Source of the DNA: Gulosibacter sp. 10
Lineage (GTDB): Bacteria; Actinomycetota; Actinomycetes; Actinomycetales; Microbacteriaceae
Assembly: GCF_900163695.1 (NCBI RefSeq)
Contig: NZ_FUIC01000017.1
Coordinates: forward strand, 51,309 to 115,308
Length of the DNA: 64,000 nucleotides
Direction: 5' to 3'
Part shown: piece after piece, positions 17,717-26,106 of the stretch
How the letters are laid out: every line of letters begins with the position of its first letter
Numbering within the stretch: the stretch's first letter is position 1
The notes under the pieces: model-generated
What the model was told of the DNA's origin: nothing
The model's database searches: none
Seen by the model: the letters and a program-made list of their open reading frames with translations, nothing else
Translations under genes and position numbers: made by a program

Positions 17717-18082
17717 GTTTCCGGGGCGGGTACTTCCAAGCCGAGCGTTTCCGGCTTCGGCGTTTCCGGGACTCGCCGTTTCCGGGGTGGGTGCTTCCGA
17801 ACCGGGCGTTTCCGGCTTCGGCGTGTCCTGGACTCGCCGTTTCCGGGGTGAGTGCTTCCGAACCGGGCGTTTCCGGCTTCGGCGTGTCCTGGACTCGCCG
17901 TTTCCGGGGTGGGTGCTTCCGAACCGGGCGTTTCCGGCTTCGGCGTGTCCTGGACTCGCCGTTTCCGGGGTGAGTGCTTCCGAACCGGGCGTTTCCGGCT
18001 TCGGCGTGTCCTGGACTCGCCGTTTCCGGGGTGAGTGCTTCCGAACCGGGCGGAACCGAACCGGGCGTTTTCGCTCTGGGTG
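17717..18082. repeat. 61-bp tandem repeat, six copies
   Basis: Units begin with GTTTCCGGGG at 17717, 17778, 17839, 17900, 17961 and 18022, a fixed 61-bp step. The first and last are diverged; the middle copies are nearly identical and alternate GGGTGC/GAGTGC. Each unit holds two potential hairpins: CCGAA-CCGG ... CCGG-C-TTCGG and the near-palindrome GGCGTGTCCTGGACTCGCC. Since 61 is not a multiple of three, the array cannot be a simple protein repeat. Confidence 0.92.
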
Positions 18083-18135
18083 TCTCCAGACCGGACGTTT
18101 CTGATTGGGCAAACGCCGAGCCCGGCAGAGTCGCC

Positions 18136-18218
18136 GATCTGCACTAGGACGCCGCTGAGAGCCCCATACCCCCGTTTTCCGACCTCAACAGCCCGAAACA
18201 GCCCTCCTAGTGCAGATC
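18136..18218. repeat. 14-bp perfect inverted repeat with 55-bp spacer
   Basis: GATCTGCACTAGGA at 18136-18149 is matched by TCCTAGTGCAGATC at 18205-18218. The spacer has no gene. It lies downstream of both convergent genes and could be a remnant mobile-element end or a weak bidirectional terminator; neither is shown. Confidence 0.75.
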
Positions 18219-18311
18219 CGGCCAGGAGAGCGCGCAAACGATCGGCGGGGACCCGAGCAGGAGGCGGACCCGGCGGACACCGCACATGCAGGGCCGCAGC
18301 AGGCGGCCGGG

Positions 18312-19220
18312 TCAGGCGTGGCGCACGAGGCGGAGGGCGCCCGGATCGACCCGTGCCTCGAGCAGCGCCGCCCCCTCGGCGCCGGAGGCCCGGAGCCGCT
18401 CGCCGTCGGCGTAGATCGGCACGCCCGCGGGAACCTCGACGCGCAGCCGCCGGCCCCGGTCGAAGCGCGCCGGCGGCAGGCCGCGGTGCAGCCCGAGCAT
18501 CGCGAGCGGGAACAGCGCGAGCAGGCCGGGCCGGCCCAGCCCGGATACGGTGAGCACGTCGAGCAGCCCGTCGTCGATGCGCGCCTGCGGGATGAGCGGC
18601 ACCCCGCCGCCGACGGTGCGGCCGTTCAGCAGCGCGAGCAGCTGGGTGCGCCGCCGCTCCGGCGCCGCCCCGTCGAGCGCCACCTCGAACTCGGCGGATT
18701 CGAACTCGCGCACGGAGCGGGCGAGCGCCACGAGATACCGGGCGGTGCCGGAGAGATGCCGCAGCTCGTTCGCCCGCTCGTTCACGAGGGCGTCGAAGCC
18801 GATATCGATCGAGTTGACCGCGACCCCCTCGGTCACGACATCGCCGACGCGCAGCCGGTACCGCAGCACGTCCACGCGCCGATGGCGGCACCGCCGGTCG
18901 CGCAGGTCCGCGAGCAGCCGGGACCGCGCCCGCGCCGCCCCGCCGCGGGGGATGCCCGCGGAGCGCGCGAAGTCGTTGCCGGTGCCCGTCGGCACCACGC
19001 CGAGCGGCACGTCGGTGCCCGCCACGAGGGAGGCTCCGAGCGAGACCATGCCGTCGCCGCCCTGCACGACCAGAGCCGTAGCGCCCTCCGCGAGCGCGGC
19101 GGCGGTGCGCTCCCGCAGCTCGGCGAAGCCCGCGCCGCGCACGAGGCGCACGCCCTCGCAGTCGGCGACGCCATGCTCCGCGCCCCGGCCCGCGGCGGGA
19201 TTCAGGGCGTAGACGATCAC
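18312..19220 (-). CDS. diacylglycerol/lipid kinase family protein
   Basis: 302 residues from GTG at 19220, preceded by GAAAGG. It has the DAGK catalytic signature VVQGGDGMVSLGAS followed by GVVPTGTGNDFARSAG, and begins with YALNPAAGRG, the nucleotide-binding start of this family. Members phosphorylate diacylglycerol or other lipids, using ATP, at the inner face of the membrane; actinobacterial members include enzymes of phosphatidylinositol-mannoside and lipid recycling, so the substrate is open. The C-terminal half (VYADGERL-like PIYADGERLRA) fits the beta-sandwich lipid domain. It lies 83 bases after the MFS gene on the same strand. Confidence 0.87.
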   Translation of the reverse strand: MIVYALNPAAGRGAEHGVADCEGVRLVRGAGFAELRERTAAALAEGATALVVQGGDGMVSLGASLVAGTDVPLGVVPTGTGNDFARSAGIPRGGAARARSRLLADLRDRRCRHRRVDVLRYRLRVGDVVTEGVAVNSIDIGFDALVNERANELRHLSGTARYLVALARSVREFESAEFEVALDGAAPERRRTQLLALLNGRTVGGGVPLIPQARIDDGLLDVLTVSGLGRPGLLALFPLAMLGLHRGLPPARFDRGRRLRVEVPAGVPIYADGERLRASGAEGAALLEARVDPGALRLVRHA

Positions 19221-19303
19221 GGCGGCCTTTCGTACGTGCGGGGCGCGGCGCTGACGGCGCCGCGCGGCGTATGGAGCATATCGGGGCGGAGGCCCGCAAT
19301 TGC

Positions 19304-20626
19304 TCAGGGGCGCGGGTCGTCGGCGTCGTACGCCCGGAATCCGGGCAGCAGCCGCAGCAGCGTCGCGACGAGCAGCATGATGAGCAGCCCTCCGAGCAGC
19401 GGCGGGAACCACAGCGCCACGAGCGAGGTCAGCACCCCGGCGTAGAGGTCGCCGAGCCGCGGCCCGCCCGTGACCACGACCGTGAAGATGCCCTGGAGCC
19501 TGCCGCGCATCTCGTCCGGCGCCGCGGTGAGGAGCATCGAGGAGCGGAAGATCGCGCTCACCTCGTCGGCCGCGCCCGTGCCCATGAGTGCGATCCCCGC
19601 GAGCACGAGCGCAGTCCAGTTCACCTGCGACCAGTCCGCCCCCGCGGGGCCGAGCGCTCCGAGCTGCGCGAGCAGCAGCACGAGGCCGAAGAGCCCGATG
19701 AATCCGCCGTAGACGATGACGGCGCCGCCGATCGCGATGCCGTAGCGCCGAGTGTGTGAGACGGGCCCCGAGAACAGGCTCGCGAGGAAGGTGCCCGTGG
19801 CGGCCGCGGCGGTCAGGACGCCCACGGTCACCGCGCCGCCGCCCACGACGAGCGCCCCGGCGGCCGGGAGCAGCACGTACGGCCGCCCGAGGGTCATCGC
19901 GACGAGGTCGATGAGGAATCCGGCCCGGATGTTCGGTGCGCGGCGCAGGAACCGCAGTCCGTCGAGCACGGCGGCCAGCCCCGGTCGGGACGGCTCGCTG
20001 AGCGGCCGGAGGCGCGGCAGGGTCACGACGCCGAGGAAGCCGGCGGTGAACAGCACCACGTCGACGAGGAAGGTGACGGGCAGGCCCACGGCGGCGACGA
20101 GGATGCCCGCGAGCGCGGGGCCGGCGGTGAGCTGGATGCCGAGGGAGATGCCGCTGAGCGCGGCGGCCGCGGGCACCTTGTCGAGCGGGAGGATGCGCGG
20201 GTACACGGAGGTCCGCGTCGCGCCGCTCACCGTCCCCGCCACGGAGTTGACGGTGGTGGCGACGTAGAGCGGGACGATCTCGAGGATCGAGCCGCCGCCG
20301 GCGGACGCGTAGTAGAAGGAGAGCCCGGCGATCGCGAGAGTCGCGATCCAGCCGACCAGGGTGGAGACGAGCAGCACGCGGCGGCGGTCGAACACGTCCG
20401 CGAGCATCCCGCCCCACAGCCCGGCGAGGATCATCGGCAGCAGCGCCACCCCGCCCACGAGGGAGACCGCGAGCGTGGAGTGCGTGAGCGCGTAGACCTG
20501 CAGGCCGACGGCCACGACGGTGAGCTGCGTGCCGATGCCGGTCACGGCCGAGCCGATCCACAGGCGCGCGAAGGCCGGCGATACCCGGAGCGGGCTGAGG
20601 TCGACGAGGCGCCGCCGCGCGGTCAT
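19304..20626 (-). CDS. MFS transporter, EntS-like
   Basis: 440 residues with about 12 hydrophobic helices. The start (PLRVSPAFARLWIGSAVTGIG) and the loop motif GGMLADVFDRRRVLLVS are typical of the MFS_3/EntS branch, which exports siderophores or other small molecules. A central loop (LRPLSEPSRPGLAAVLDGLR) separates the two six-helix halves. Proximity to an iron importer about 4 kb away is suggestive, but no siderophore biosynthesis gene is present, so the substrate is unknown. It is followed by the lipid-kinase gene and lies 49 bases downstream of hemA on the same strand. Confidence 0.82.
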   Translation of the reverse strand: MTARRRLVDLSPLRVSPAFARLWIGSAVTGIGTQLTVVAVGLQVYALTHSTLAVSLVGGVALLPMILAGLWGGMLADVFDRRRVLLVSTLVGWIATLAIAGLSFYYASAGGGSILEIVPLYVATTVNSVAGTVSGATRTSVYPRILPLDKVPAAAALSGISLGIQLTAGPALAGILVAAVGLPVTFLVDVVLFTAGFLGVVTLPRLRPLSEPSRPGLAAVLDGLRFLRRAPNIRAGFLIDLVAMTLGRPYVLLPAAGALVVGGGAVTVGVLTAAAATGTFLASLFSGPVSHTRRYGIAIGGAVIVYGGFIGLFGLVLLLAQLGALGPAGADWSQVNWTALVLAGIALMGTGAADEVSAIFRSSMLLTAAPDEMRGRLQGIFTVVVTGGPRLGDLYAGVLTSLVALWFPPLLGGLLIMLLVATLLRLLPGFRAYDADDPRP

Positions 20627-20675
20627 CGGCCGTCGCCGGCGGGCGGGGCGGGACGCGCTCGGCGCCGGCGCACCC

Positions 20676-22094
20676 CTATCGGACCCGGCAGGCCTGGTCG
20701 CTGCGGCACGCGGCCGAGCAGGCGCTGTAGAGCGCCGTGGTGCCCCGGGGCGCGGTGGTCGCGGCGAGCATCCCCGCGAAGGGGCAGGATGCGGGCGCGC
20801 GCTCGGCCTCGCCGGCTGCGGCGGCGAGCGCGTCGGATGCGGCCGCGGCGCCCCGCTCGTCCACGCGCGAGGGCACGGGCTCGCCGTCCCCGTAGAGCAG
20901 GTTGAGCGCGGCGATGACCTCTTCGGTGCGGCCGGCGCGGGTGAGCTCCTTGACGCGCATCGTGGTGGGGTGCAGCAGCGCGTTGCCGAGCCGGCGCATC
21001 GCCGCGGCGAGCTTGTCCTCGGCGCCGGTCTTCTCGATCTCGTGCGAGACGCGGCTCTGCACGACGCCGCGGAACTGGGCGAGCGCCCGCGCGGACTCGT
21101 GCTCGCGGCGCTCCTCCTCGAACTTGGCGGCGGCGCGGGCCACGATGCAGCGGGCGAGCTCGGTCGCGCCGAGGTCCTCGAGCGGGGCGTGCTGGCGGAC
21201 CGTCTCGATGTCGAGCAGGTCGACCGAGTCGAGCTTGCCGACGATCGGGTCCACGTTGCGGGGCATGCCCATGTCGACGATGAGCAGGCGCTCGCTCGAC
21301 CCTGGGGCGAGCCGCGCGTTGCGCACCGAGTCGTAGCCGAGCACGTAGGTCTCGGTGTTGGTGCAGGTGATGACGAGGTCGGCGCTCGAGAGCCACTCGG
21401 GCAGGCGCGCGGCCTCGATGTCGGCGATCTCGTAGCGCTCGCCGAGGGTGTGCTCGCGTCCGGAGGGCGAGTGCACGCCCACGCGGCCGACGCCGCGGTC
21501 CTGCAGCGCCTTGAGCGAGGCGCCCGCGTAGGTGCCGGTGCCGATGAGCACCACCTGCGCGCGCGACCAGTCGAGCACCTGCGAGCCGGCGAGGTCGAGC
21601 GCGAGGCTCACGAGCGAGCGGCCCTGCGAGGCGAGGTGGGCGTGCGCCTTGACCCCCTTCGAGGTCGTGGCGGCGGACTGGAAGAGCCGTTCGAGGTCGC
21701 TCGTGGTGAGGTGCGCGTCCCGCGCCCCCTCGAGGGCGCGGTTCACCTGCCCGGCGATCTCCTCCTCGCCGAGCGCGACCGACTCGAGCCCGCTCGAGAC
21801 GGCGAAGAGGTGCCGCGGCACGTCCTGCTCGAGGTGGACGGTGGTGCAGGCGCGCAGGTCGTCGACGCTCGAGTCGAGCGTGGCCGCGAGCGCGGGCAGG
21901 AAGCGCTCGAAGTGCGCCTCGGACTCGACGTCGAGGTAGACCTCGAAGCGGTTGCAGGTCGACAGGACGACCCCGCCGGCCGTCTCGGCGGAAACGCGGA
22001 TGAGCGCTTCGAGCGAGGGGACGGAAACGGCGCTGAACCGTTCGAGCAGCGAGAACCCGGCCGAACGATGATTTGCGCTAAGACAGACCAGCAT
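20676..22094 (-). CDS. hemA: glutamyl-tRNA reductase
   Basis: 472 residues. It reduces the glutamyl group of tRNA-Glu to glutamate-1-semialdehyde, the first committed step of C5 heme synthesis. The catalytic Cys47 lies in STCNRFEVY; SSGLESVALGEEEIAGQVNRAL and the nucleotide loop VLIGTGTYAG are in the expected places, followed by the helical dimerisation region. The C-terminal extension of about 50 residues is cysteine-rich (ASCPFAGM, then ACSAACRSDQAC), which is unusual and could bind heme or metal for feedback control; that is inference. It is divergent from hemE with 78 bases between, so regulation may be shared. HemL, which uses its product, ends the opposite-strand cluster. Confidence 0.95.
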   Translation of the reverse strand: MLVCLSANHRSAGFSLLERFSAVSVPSLEALIRVSAETAGGVVLSTCNRFEVYLDVESEAHFERFLPALAATLDSSVDDLRACTTVHLEQDVPRHLFAVSSGLESVALGEEEIAGQVNRALEGARDAHLTTSDLERLFQSAATTSKGVKAHAHLASQGRSLVSLALDLAGSQVLDWSRAQVVLIGTGTYAGASLKALQDRGVGRVGVHSPSGREHTLGERYEIADIEAARLPEWLSSADLVITCTNTETYVLGYDSVRNARLAPGSSERLLIVDMGMPRNVDPIVGKLDSVDLLDIETVRQHAPLEDLGATELARCIVARAAAKFEEERREHESARALAQFRGVVQSRVSHEIEKTGAEDKLAAAMRRLGNALLHPTTMRVKELTRAGRTEEVIAALNLLYGDGEPVPSRVDERGAAAASDALAAAAGEAERAPASCPFAGMLAATTAPRGTTALYSACSAACRSDQACRVR

Positions 22095-22172
22095 GATTGC
22101 TCGATTCTACGCCAGTTCGCAGGATTAAGCGCGGCCGGGCCGCCCGCCTCGGTTATGCGCCAGAATGGTCGG

Positions 22173-23282
22173 ATGAGCACCATTCTGCCCTCGGACCACC
22201 CTCTCGTCGACGGGCGCACCGCCGCTGCGCCGCTCGTGCGCGCCTCCCGCGGCGAGCGCTCCGCGGCGCTCCCGGTCTGGTTCATGCGCCAGGCGGGCCG
22301 CTCGCTGCCCGAGTACCTCGAGGTGCGCGAGGGGGTGCCGATGCTCGAGGCCTGCCTGCGCCCGGCCCTCGCGAGCGAGATCACGCTGCAGCCCGTGCGC
22401 CGCCACGGCGTGGACGCCGCGGTGTTCTTCAGCGACATCGTCGTGCCGCTCAGGCTCGCGGGCATCGACGTCGAGATCGTGCCGGGCCGCGGCCCGGTCT
22501 TCGCGGATCCGGTGCGGGATGCGCGGGGCGTGCGCGAGTTCGCGGCGCGGCTGCGCGGCGAGAGCGGCGGCGATCTCTTCGCGCCCATCGCCGAGGCCGT
22601 CCGCCTCACCGTCGCCGAGCTCGGCGCGACGCCGCTCATCGGCTTCGCGGGCGCGCCCTTCACCCTCGCTGCCTACATCGTCGAGGGCGGCCCCTCCAAG
22701 GACCACCTGCGCGCGCGGTCGCTCATGCGCGCCGAGCCGGAGGCCTGGCACGAGCTCACGACCGCGATCGGCGAGATCTCGGCGGCGTTCCTCGAGACGC
22801 AGATCCTCGCCGGCGCCTCCGTGGTCCAGCTCTTCGACTCCTGGGCAGGCTCGCTCTCGCGCGAGACCTACCGCTCCTCCGTCTCGGCCTCGAGCGCGAT
22901 CCCGCTCGGCCGCGCCGCGACCTTCGAGACGCCCGGGGGCGAGCGCGTCCGCTCCATCCACTTCGGCGTCGGCACCGGCGAGCTGCTCGCCGACATGCAC
23001 GCCGCGGGCGGCGACGTGCAGGGCGTCGACGACCGCATCCCGCTCGACGAGGCCGCGCGCCGCCTGCCCGGCGTGCCGCTGCAGGGCAACATCGATGTCG
23101 CGGCGCTCTTCGCGCCCGAGGAGGTGCTGCGGGAGCACGTGCGCGACGTCGTCCGCCGCGGCGCCGCCGCGCCCGCGCACATCGTCAACCTCGGCCACGG
23201 CGTGCCGCCCGAGGCCGACCCGGCCGTGCTCACGCGCCTCGTCGAGTTCGTCCACACGCTGCCCGGGGAGGGGCTCGCCTGA
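22173..23282 (+). CDS. hemE: uroporphyrinogen decarboxylase
   Basis: 369 residues. It converts uroporphyrinogen III to coproporphyrinogen III by removing four carboxyl groups. The N-terminal signature PVWFMRQAGRSLPEY, then AVFFSDIVVPL, GFAGAPFTLAAYIVEGG and the C-terminal IVNLGHGVPPEADP are all present. ATG at 22173 gives the normal length; an in-frame ATG at 22155 is possible and neither has a strong ribosome site, so a leaderless start is conceivable. It overlaps hemG by one base (TGATG), showing tight coupling. Confidence 0.95.
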   Translation: MSTILPSDHPLVDGRTAAAPLVRASRGERSAALPVWFMRQAGRSLPEYLEVREGVPMLEACLRPALASEITLQPVRRHGVDAAVFFSDIVVPLRLAGIDVEIVPGRGPVFADPVRDARGVREFAARLRGESGGDLFAPIAEAVRLTVAELGATPLIGFAGAPFTLAAYIVEGGPSKDHLRARSLMRAEPEAWHELTTAIGEISAAFLETQILAGASVVQLFDSWAGSLSRETYRSSVSASSAIPLGRAATFETPGGERVRSIHFGVGTGELLADMHAAGGDVQGVDDRIPLDEAARRLPGVPLQGNIDVAALFAPEEVLREHVRDVVRRGAAAPAHIVNLGHGVPPEADPAVLTRLVEFVHTLPGEGLA

Positions 23283-25042
23283 TGACCCGCGTCGCGGTGA
23301 TCGGCGGCGGGATGGCCGGGCTCACCGCCGCCCGCCGGCTCGCGCTCGACGGCGCCGAGGTCGTGCTCTTCGAGGGCTCGTCGCGGCTCGGCGGCCTGCT
23401 CGAGCGGGGGATGCTCGGGGGCGGGATGCGCGTGGGCGTCACTTCCGCGGATGGCTCGCGGAAGCACGGGGATGACTCGGAGGAAGGCGGATCGTGGCAG
23501 GCGGATCCGCTCGCCCGGTTCACCGGCGAGGCGAACACGGACGATGCCCGCGTCCAGGGCGATGCCGCGACGCCCCTCGAGGCCGTCCGGGATCCTCTCG
23601 CGATCGACATCGGCGCGGAGGCCTTCGCCGTGCGCGGCGGGGCGGTCGAATCCCTCATCCGCGCGCTCGGGCTCGAGAACGAGCTCGTCGAGCCGCGAGC
23701 CCTCGGCTCCTGGGGGCTCGGGGCGGCGGGCGCCTATCCCCTGCCCAAGGGCGGCCTGCTCGGCATTCCCGCGGGCCCGGATGCGCCGGGGCTCCTCGAG
23801 GCCGTCGGCCCCGAGGGCGTCGAGGCCGTCCGCGCCGAGGCCTCGCTCGACCCCGCCGTGGGCGCGGATGCCGAGAACCTCGCGGAGCTCGTCCGCGCCC
23901 GCTTCGGGCCTCTCGTGCTCGATCGGCTCGTGGCGCCGGTGACCCGCGGGGTGTACTCGCTCGACCCCTCGCTGGTCGACCACCGGGTGCTCGCGCCGGG
24001 GCTGATCGACCGCCTCGCGGAGCACGGATCGCTCTCGCTCGCCATCGCCTCGCAGCGCCGCGCGGCCTCTCCCGGCGCCCTCGTCCGCGGCATCCGCGGC
24101 GGGATGCAGCGGCTCGTGGACGCGCTCGCGGCAGACTGCGTCCGGCTCGGCGTCGATATCCGGCTCGACGCGCCCGCCGCGATTCGCGACGGCTCCGCAG
24201 TCCGTCCTCGCCCCGCCGCCGGCCCTGTCGTCCGTCCGTGCCCCACCGCCTCCGGCCCCGTCATCCGCTTCCTGCCCGCGGCGACCGACCTCGATGCAGG
24301 CCCCGGCTCGGACCCAGGCTCCGGCTCCGTCCCGGGACTCGGACGGGGCTGGCTCGCCGAGCGCCCCTCGGGGAGCGCTCACGGGCGGGCCGGCGGCGAG
24401 CACTTCGACCGCGTGCTCGTCACGACCGCCTCGGCGATCGGCGACGCCGCCGATCCCGTGCCCTCGGAGGTCGTAGCACTGCTCGTGGAGGCGCCGGAGC
24501 TCGACGGCGCGCCGCGCGGCACGGGGGTGCTCGTCGCCGACGCCCCCGGGGTCGCCGCGAAGGCGCTCACGCACGTCACCGCCAAGTGGCCGTGGCTCGA
24601 CGAGCGGACGCCCGCGGGCGCGCACGTGCTCCGGCTGAGCTACGGCCCGCGACCCGCCCGATCGGACGAGCAGGGCGCCGCGGCGCCTGTCACGACGGAG
24701 CCGCGCCCGCCGGCGGAGGAGCACGACGGCGGCTTCGCCCCTCCCCCGCGGGCCCTCACGGCGGGGCTCCCGGATGCGGAGGTCGCGGCGCTCGCGCTGG
24801 CCGACGCCTCGCGCATCCTCGACGTGCCGCTCGACGCATCCCGGCTGCGCGGGCTCGCGCGTCGCGAATGGCGCATGCCCGCCCCCGCGGCCCGGGTCGG
24901 CAGGGCCGCGCAGCTCGAGCGCATCCGCGCGGAGCTCGACGCCCTGCCCGGCCTCGACGCCTGCGGCACCTGGATCGACGGCACCGGCCTCGCCTCCGTT
25001 ATCCCCGGCGCGGAGCGCGCCGCCGAGCGCATCCTGCGATAG
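23282..25042 (+). CDS. hemY: protoporphyrinogen/coproporphyrinogen oxidase (HemG/HemY/CgoX type)
   Basis: 586 residues, long for the family (about 450-500). The FAD-binding start VAVIGGGMAGLTAARRLALD followed by SSRLGGLLE is clear, and GIRGGMQRLVDAL and the C-terminal GTWIDGTGLASVIPGAERAAE complete the pattern. It is soluble and FAD-dependent; in Gram-positives this enzyme usually makes coproporphyrin III. Extra low-complexity stretches lie at about 48-90 and about 300-365 (DPGSGSVPGLGRG region), and another near 460-485. These explain the length and may be surface loops. It sits between hemE and hemC. HemQ and HemH, which would finish the coproporphyrin route, are not in the window. Confidence 0.9.
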   Translation: MTRVAVIGGGMAGLTAARRLALDGAEVVLFEGSSRLGGLLERGMLGGGMRVGVTSADGSRKHGDDSEEGGSWQADPLARFTGEANTDDARVQGDAATPLEAVRDPLAIDIGAEAFAVRGGAVESLIRALGLENELVEPRALGSWGLGAAGAYPLPKGGLLGIPAGPDAPGLLEAVGPEGVEAVRAEASLDPAVGADAENLAELVRARFGPLVLDRLVAPVTRGVYSLDPSLVDHRVLAPGLIDRLAEHGSLSLAIASQRRAASPGALVRGIRGGMQRLVDALAADCVRLGVDIRLDAPAAIRDGSAVRPRPAAGPVVRPCPTASGPVIRFLPAATDLDAGPGSDPGSGSVPGLGRGWLAERPSGSAHGRAGGEHFDRVLVTTASAIGDAADPVPSEVVALLVEAPELDGAPRGTGVLVADAPGVAAKALTHVTAKWPWLDERTPAGAHVLRLSYGPRPARSDEQGAAAPVTTEPRPPAEEHDGGFAPPPRALTAGLPDAEVAALALADASRILDVPLDASRLRGLARREWRMPAPAARVGRAAQLERIRAELDALPGLDACGTWIDGTGLASVIPGAERAAERILR

Positions 25043-25050
25043 CCCTCCGA

Positions 25051-25107
25051 ATCTTGGCCGCGAATGGTCGTTCTCCCCGGCTCAGAACGACCATTCGCGG
25101 CCAAAAT
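25051..25107. repeat. long palindrome between hemY and hemC (variant intergenic hairpin)
   Basis: A perfect 21-bp stem: the left arm 25054-25074 starts TTGGCCGCGAATGG, the right arm 25084-25104 ends CGCGGCCAA, with a 9-base loop. One mismatch allows extension to 25051-25107. Its inner part (CGTTCT/AGAACG) resembles the inner part of some 59-bp palindromes in this window, but the outer arms differ. It occupies most of the 86-base gap and could terminate or stabilise the transcript inside the heme operon. Confidence 0.85.
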
Positions 25108-25128
25108 CCGTGTGGGAGGATGGAGGGC

Positions 25129-26106
25129 ATGGGTGCATCTTCTTCTGGACCGATCCGGATCGGCACGCGCGGGTCGAAGCTCGCCGTCGCGCAGACGACG
25201 ATGGTCGCCGAGGACCTCGCCCGCCTCACCGGCCGGCCGTACGAGATCGTGAAGGTGACCACGCACGGCGACGTGAATCGCGCCTCCCTCTCCACCCTGG
25301 GCGGTCAGGGCGTGTTCGCCACCGAGCTCCGAGAGGCCCTGCAGCAGGGCGAGGTGGACGTGGCCGTGCACTCGCTCAAGGACCTCCCCACCGCCCCCGC
25401 GCCGGGGCTCCGGCTCGCCGCGCATCCGCCGCGCGAGGATCCCCGCGACGCGCTGTGCGCCCGCGACGACCTGAAGTTCGAGGAGCTGCCCCGCGGCGCC
25501 AAGGTGGGCACCGGTTCGCCCCGCCGCCGCGCCCAGCTGCGAAGCTTCCGCCCCGACCTCGAGCTGCACGACATCCGCGGCAACGTCGACACCCGCCTCG
25601 CCTTCGTGAGCGACGGCGAGCTCGATGCGGTGCTGCTCGCCACGGCGGGCCTCAGCCGCGTCGGCCGCACCGAGGCGATCTCCGAACGGCTCCCCCTCGA
25701 GGACTTCCCCACCGCGCCGGGACAGGGCGCGCTCGCCGTCGAGGTGCGCGACGACTGGCACGACGCCGATGACGCCTTCCTCGAGCTCGACGACGCCGCC
25801 ACCCGCGCGGCCGTGGACGCCGAGCGCGCCGTGCTCAACGGCCTCGATGCGGGATGCCAGGCCCCGGTCGGCGTCTTCGGCCGAGTCGACGGCGGCGCCC
25901 TGAGCGTGCTCGCGCGCGTCTACGGGCAGGATGCGGTGGCCGAGGCACGCGGCGAGATCGCCGTGGGCCTCGCGACGGTGCCGCGGGAGTCGGATGCCCG
26001 CGCACGCGGGGAGATCGCGCGCGAGGACTACGCGCCGGCCCGGCTCGCGCTCGAGCTCGTCGAGTCGCTCTTCGCGCAGGGCGCCGCCGACTTCATCGGC
26101 GCATGA
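25129..26106 (+). CDS. hemC: hydroxymethylbilane synthase (porphobilinogen deaminase)
   Basis: 325 residues from ATG 25129, with GGGAGGA eight bases upstream; the ATG at 25120 overlaps that site and is less likely. It joins four porphobilinogens into hydroxymethylbilane. [25 protein letters not shown] and [13 protein letters not shown] (substrate-binding arginines) are typical. The dipyrromethane cofactor is held by the Cys in [10 protein letters not shown] at about residue 243. The stop overlaps hemD (ATGA). Confidence 0.96.
   Translation: MGASSSGPIRIGTRGSKLAVAQTTMVAEDLARLTGRPYEIVKVTTHGDVNRASLSTLGGQGVFATELREALQQGEVDVAVHSLKDLPTAPAPGLRLAAHPPREDPRDALCARDDLKFEELPRGAKVGTGSPRRRAQLRSFRPDLELHDIRGNVDTRLAFVSDGELDAVLLATAGLSRVGRTEAISERLPLEDFPTAPGQGALAVEVRDDWHDADDAFLELDDAATRAAVDAERAVLNGLDAGCQAPVGVFGRVDGGALSVLARVYGQDAVAEARGEIAVGLATVPRESDARARGEIAREDYAPARLALELVESLFAQGAADFIGA

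Larger units (their letters stand above)
17667..18311. other. non-coding region between convergent hpaI and lipid-kinase genes
   Basis: These 645 bases contain a hairpin, six copies of a 61-bp tandem repeat and a spaced 14-bp inverted repeat. Long open frames here on both strands are by-products of the repeat and are not credible genes. Confidence 0.8.

Noticed and set aside
17660..18112. Open frames over the 61-bp repeats
   Set aside because: All three frames and both strands stay open because the repeat lacks stops; the peptides are the repeat read in turn.
22095..22172. Riboswitch or tRNA-like leader between hemA and hemE
   Set aside because: The 78-base gap is too short and shows no stable conserved fold by eye.
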